Below, in pieces: positions 61,255 through 64,000 of a stretch of 64,000 bases of DNA. Origin of the DNA: an uncultured Clostridia bacterium (lineage in GTDB: Bacteria > Bacillota > Clostridia > TANB77 > CAG-508). Every line of letters begins with the position of its first letter. Position 1 is the first letter of the stretch. The stretch spans positions 18,469-82,468 of the forward strand of contig CALXXZ010000007.1 in NCBI GenBank assembly GCA_944392805.1. The letters run 5' to 3'. Under the pieces are notes generated by a model. The model was not told the DNA's origin, searched no databases, and was given only the letters and a program-made list of their open reading frames with translations. The translations under genes and the position numbers were made by a program.

Positions 61255-63117
61255 ATGGCAGAGGAAAACAAAAAACAAGAAGAAATTAAAAAAGAGAAAA
61301 AAACACAAAATAGAAGAAATTATAAAAGAGAAGGAGAAAATCAAGCCAAAAAAAGAAATTACAAAAAAACAGCTGAAAAAGAAACAAGAAGCATAGTAGA
61401 AGAAAATAACATTAAAAAGACAAAAAAAGCAAAAAAATCACAAGGAAGCATATTCAAAAAATCAAATATAAAAATAATTCCATTAGGAGGATTACATGAA
61501 ATAGGAAAAAACATAACAGTATTTGAATATGAAGATGAGATGATAGTAGTAGACTGTGGATTATCATTCCCAGAAGATGATATGTTAGGAATAGACTTAG
61601 TAATACCAGACATAACATATGTACTAAAAAATCAAGAAAAATTAAAAGGATTAGTAATAACACATGGACATGAAGACCATATAGGAGGAATACCATATTT
61701 CTTAAAACAAGTAAATACACCAATATATGCAACAAGATTGGCAGCAGGGTTAATAAGTAATAAACTAGAAGAACACAAAATATTAAGAAGTACAGAAATG
61801 CATATAGTAAGCCAAGGAGAAACAATACAATTAGGAAATAACTTTAAAATTGAATTTATAAGAAGTTCACATAGTATTCCAGATTCAGTAATGTTAGCAA
61901 TAACAACACCAGCAGGAACAATATTACACACAGGAGACTTCAAAGTAGATTATACACCAATAGATGGACAACTAATGGATTTTACAAGAATAGCAGAATT
62001 GGGAAAACAAGGAATAATGGCATTAATGTCAGACAGTACAAACTCTGAAAGAAAAGGTTCTACAATGTCAGAAAGTTCTGTAGGAGAAGTATTTGATAAA
62101 CTATTTTTAAATTGTAAAAAAAGAATAGTAGTTGCAACATTTGCATCAAATGTACACAGAATTCAACAAATAGTAAATTCAGCAGTAAAATATGGAAGAA
62201 AAATAGCGGTATGTGGAAGAAGCATGATAAACATAATTGAAACATCAGTTGAATTAGGATATATAAAATGTCCAGAAAATATATTTATAGACATAGATAT
62301 GATTGGAAGTTATACTGATGAGCAATTAGTAATAATAACAACAGGAAGTCAAGGAGAGCCAATGTCAGCTTTAACAAGAATGGCTGCAGGAGACCATAGA
62401 AAAGTAAAAATAACACCAAATGACTTAATAATAATATCAGCAACACCAATACCAGGAAATGAAAAATATGTATCAAAAGTAATAGATGACTTAATGCAAT
62501 TAGGAGCAGAAGTAGTATATAGTGCATTAGCTGATATACATGTATCAGGACATGCTTGCCAAGAAGACCAAAAATTAATATTAGCATTAGCAAAACCAAA
62601 ATACTTTATACCAGTACATGGTGAATATAGACAATTAAGAGCACATAGTGAAACAGCTCAAGCAATGGGAATGGCTCCAGAAAATATATTTATGCTAACA
62701 AATGGAAGAGTACTAGAAATGAATGAATATGAAGCTAAATTCACATCAACAGTACCAAGTGGAAGAGTATTAGTAGATGGACTTGGAGTAGGAGATGTAG
62801 GAAATATTGTATTAAGAGATAGACAACATTTAGCACAAGATGGATTAATAATAATTGTATTAACAATGGATTCTCAAACAGGAGAAGTAGTAGCAGGACC
62901 TGATGTAATATCAAGAGGTTTTGTATATGTTAGAGAATCAGAAAATTTAATGGATGATGTAAAAAGTGTAGTAAGACATGAAATATCACTTTGTGAAGAA
63001 AGAGGAGTTCGTGATTGGGCAACAATAAAATCATCAGTAAAAGAAAATTTAAGAGATTACTTATTCATAAAAACAAAGAGAAACCCAATGATAATACCAA
63101 TAATAATGGAAGTATAA
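61255..63117 (+). CDS. rnjA: Ribonuclease J
   Basis: A 620-residue MBL-fold RNase with endo- and 5'-3' exonuclease activity, central to mRNA turnover and rRNA maturation in Bacillota. A Lys/Glu/Arg-rich N-terminal extension of about 70 residues precedes the core IIPLGGLHEIGKN; the metal site is HGHEDHIGG, with DSTNSE and the beta-CASP segment SDGHxSGHA-like DIHVSGHACQ and VHGEYRQL. The start at 61255 gives MAEENKK; the upstream in-frame TTG at 61204 has no ribosome binding site, although AGGAG is a rather long 12 nt away from 61255. The gene is followed 26 bp later by gltX. Confidence 0.93.
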   Translation: MAEENKKQEEIKKEKKTQNRRNYKREGENQAKKRNYKKTAEKETRSIVEENNIKKTKKAKKSQGSIFKKSNIKIIPLGGLHEIGKNITVFEYEDEMIVVDCGLSFPEDDMLGIDLVIPDITYVLKNQEKLKGLVITHGHEDHIGGIPYFLKQVNTPIYATRLAAGLISNKLEEHKILRSTEMHIVSQGETIQLGNNFKIEFIRSSHSIPDSVMLAITTPAGTILHTGDFKVDYTPIDGQLMDFTRIAELGKQGIMALMSDSTNSERKGSTMSESSVGEVFDKLFLNCKKRIVVATFASNVHRIQQIVNSAVKYGRKIAVCGRSMINIIETSVELGYIKCPENIFIDIDMIGSYTDEQLVIITTGSQGEPMSALTRMAAGDHRKVKITPNDLIIISATPIPGNEKYVSKVIDDLMQLGAEVVYSALADIHVSGHACQEDQKLILALAKPKYFIPVHGEYRQLRAHSETAQAMGMAPENIFMLTNGRVLEMNEYEAKFTSTVPSGRVLVDGLGVGDVGNIVLRDRQHLAQDGLIIIVLTMDSQTGEVVAGPDVISRGFVYVRESENLMDDVKSVVRHEISLCEERGVRDWATIKSSVKENLRDYLFIKTKRNPMIIPIIMEV

Positions 63118-63143
63118 AATATAAAGATAGTGAGGAATAGAAT

Positions 63144-64000
63144 ATGAATTATAAAGAATTAGCTGATTTAATATTTCCAGATGCAAAGGAAATATCATAT
63201 TATGAAGAAAAATATCCAGAGAGAAACTTACCAGAAGGAGCAATCGTATCAAGATTTGCTCCAAGCCCTACTGGATTTGTACATATAGGAGGTCTATATC
63301 AGGCATTAGTAGCAATAGAAGCTTCAAGAAAAACAGGAGGAGTATTTTTCTTAAGAGTAGAAGATACAGATCAAAAAAGAGAAATTGAAAATGGAGTAAC
63401 AGATATTGTAAACTCATTAAAAGATTTTGATATGGCACCAGATGAAGGAATGACATCAGATACAGAAGAAATAGGAAAATATGGACCATATAAACAATCA
63501 TTAAGAAAAGAAATATATCAAGCATATGCAAAATACTTATTAGAACAAGGAAAAGCATATCCATGTTTCTGTACACCAGAAGATGATGAAGAAAGAAGAG
63601 CAAAACAAGAGAATGCTAAAATTAGACCTGGATATTATGGAGTATGGGCAAAATGTAGAAATTTAACAGTAGAAGAGATGGCAGAAAAAATAAAAAATGG
63701 AGAACACTATATAATTAGATTTAAATCACCAGGTAGAGAAGATAGAAAAATAAAACATAAAGATGTAATAAAAGGAAATGTGGATTTTCCAGAAAATGAC
63801 CAAGATATAGTAATAATAAAAGCAGATGGATTACCAACATATCATTTTGCACATGCTGTTGATGACCATTTAATGAGAACAACACATGTAATAAGAAGTG
63901 ATGAATGGTTATCTTCTGTACCACTACATTTACAATTATTCCATGAATTAGGATTTAAAGCACCAAAATATGCACATATATCACCAATCATGAAAAATGA
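63144..64000 (+). CDS. gltX: Glutamyl-tRNA synthetase (3' partial)
   Basis: The first 285 residues are visible; the gene runs off the window. It charges tRNA-Glu (and probably tRNA-Gln for transamidation). FAPSPTGFVHIGGLYQAL carries the class I HIGH motif as HIGG, followed by RVEDTDQKREIENG, YPCFCTPED and DGLPTYHFAHAVDDHLM. An N-terminal extension of about 38 residues precedes the catalytic core. A GTGAGGA ribosome binding site precedes the ATG at 63144. Confidence 0.95.
   Translation, partial: MNYKELADLIFPDAKEISYYEEKYPERNLPEGAIVSRFAPSPTGFVHIGGLYQALVAIEASRKTGGVFFLRVEDTDQKREIENGVTDIVNSLKDFDMAPDEGMTSDTEEIGKYGPYKQSLRKEIYQAYAKYLLEQGKAYPCFCTPEDDEERRAKQENAKIRPGYYGVWAKCRNLTVEEMAEKIKNGEHYIIRFKSPGREDRKIKHKDVIKGNVDFPENDQDIVIIKADGLPTYHFAHAVDDHLMRTTHVIRSDEWLSSVPLHLQLFHELGFKAPKYAHISPIMKN

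Overview
The window is AT-rich DNA from a low-GC Bacillota, most likely an endospore-forming anaerobic member of the Clostridia. Evidence for this is spoIIID, the spoVAC-spoVAD-spoVAE operon, RNase J, CdaA, the era-yqzL-recO and infC-rpmI-rplT orders, and a glycyl radical enzyme with its activase. Most genes are on the + strand. No rRNA, insertion sequence, prophage or CRISPR array was seen.

Layout. 1-9.8 kb: housekeeping and stress genes (a DnaB-like ATPase cut by the window edge, rdgB, spoIIID, an htrA protease facing left, a lone pilin-like protein, rnhB, pdp, cdaA, truA). 9.8-15.3 kb: a tRNA-Met, a CaCA antiporter, a 767-residue orphan, then era-yqzL-recO. 15.3-20 kb: a glycosyltransferase and a large secreted M14 carboxypeptidase with six N-terminal repeats. 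20.1-42.5 kb: one long surface-polysaccharide locus with a Wzm/Wzt-type ABC exporter, many glycosyltransferases, a methyltransferase-kinase-coiled-coil protein resembling a chain terminator, GT-C/DUF2142 membrane proteins, a Wzx flippase, a glycyl radical enzyme with its activase, and UDP-galactopyranose mutase. 42.5-46 kb: infC-rpmI-rplT with an attenuator leader, a HAD phosphatase and a divergent IMP dehydrogenase. 46.3-48.3 kb: spoVA operon on the - strand. 48.4-57.8 kb: a complete Gram-positive type IV pilus operon. 57.9-64 kb: ROK kinase, mtaB, a small orphan, two tRNAs, rnjA and the start of gltX.

How the parts fit. The 22-kb locus should build and export a surface glycan: nucleotide-sugar supply (Glf), chain assembly (GT2, GT4 and GT-C enzymes), probable length control (MTase-kinase) and two export routes (ABC and Wzx). 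The pilus operon encodes assembly platform, pilins, peptidase and both extension and retraction ATPases.

Most notable. (1) A glycyl radical enzyme and activase, translationally coupled, lie inside the glycan operon. (2) A family of palindromic GGGACNGTCCC repeats with 34-bp or 20-bp periods abuts stop codons, and one array is read in frame as the linker between a glycosyltransferase and a DUF4422 domain. (3) OmpR-type direct repeats (TGTNAN-N5-TGTNAN) occur at three separate loci. (4) infC appears to use an ATA start, and spoIIID has a 17-bp hairpin over its ribosome binding site. Functions are assigned from recognised motifs only; no database search was possible.
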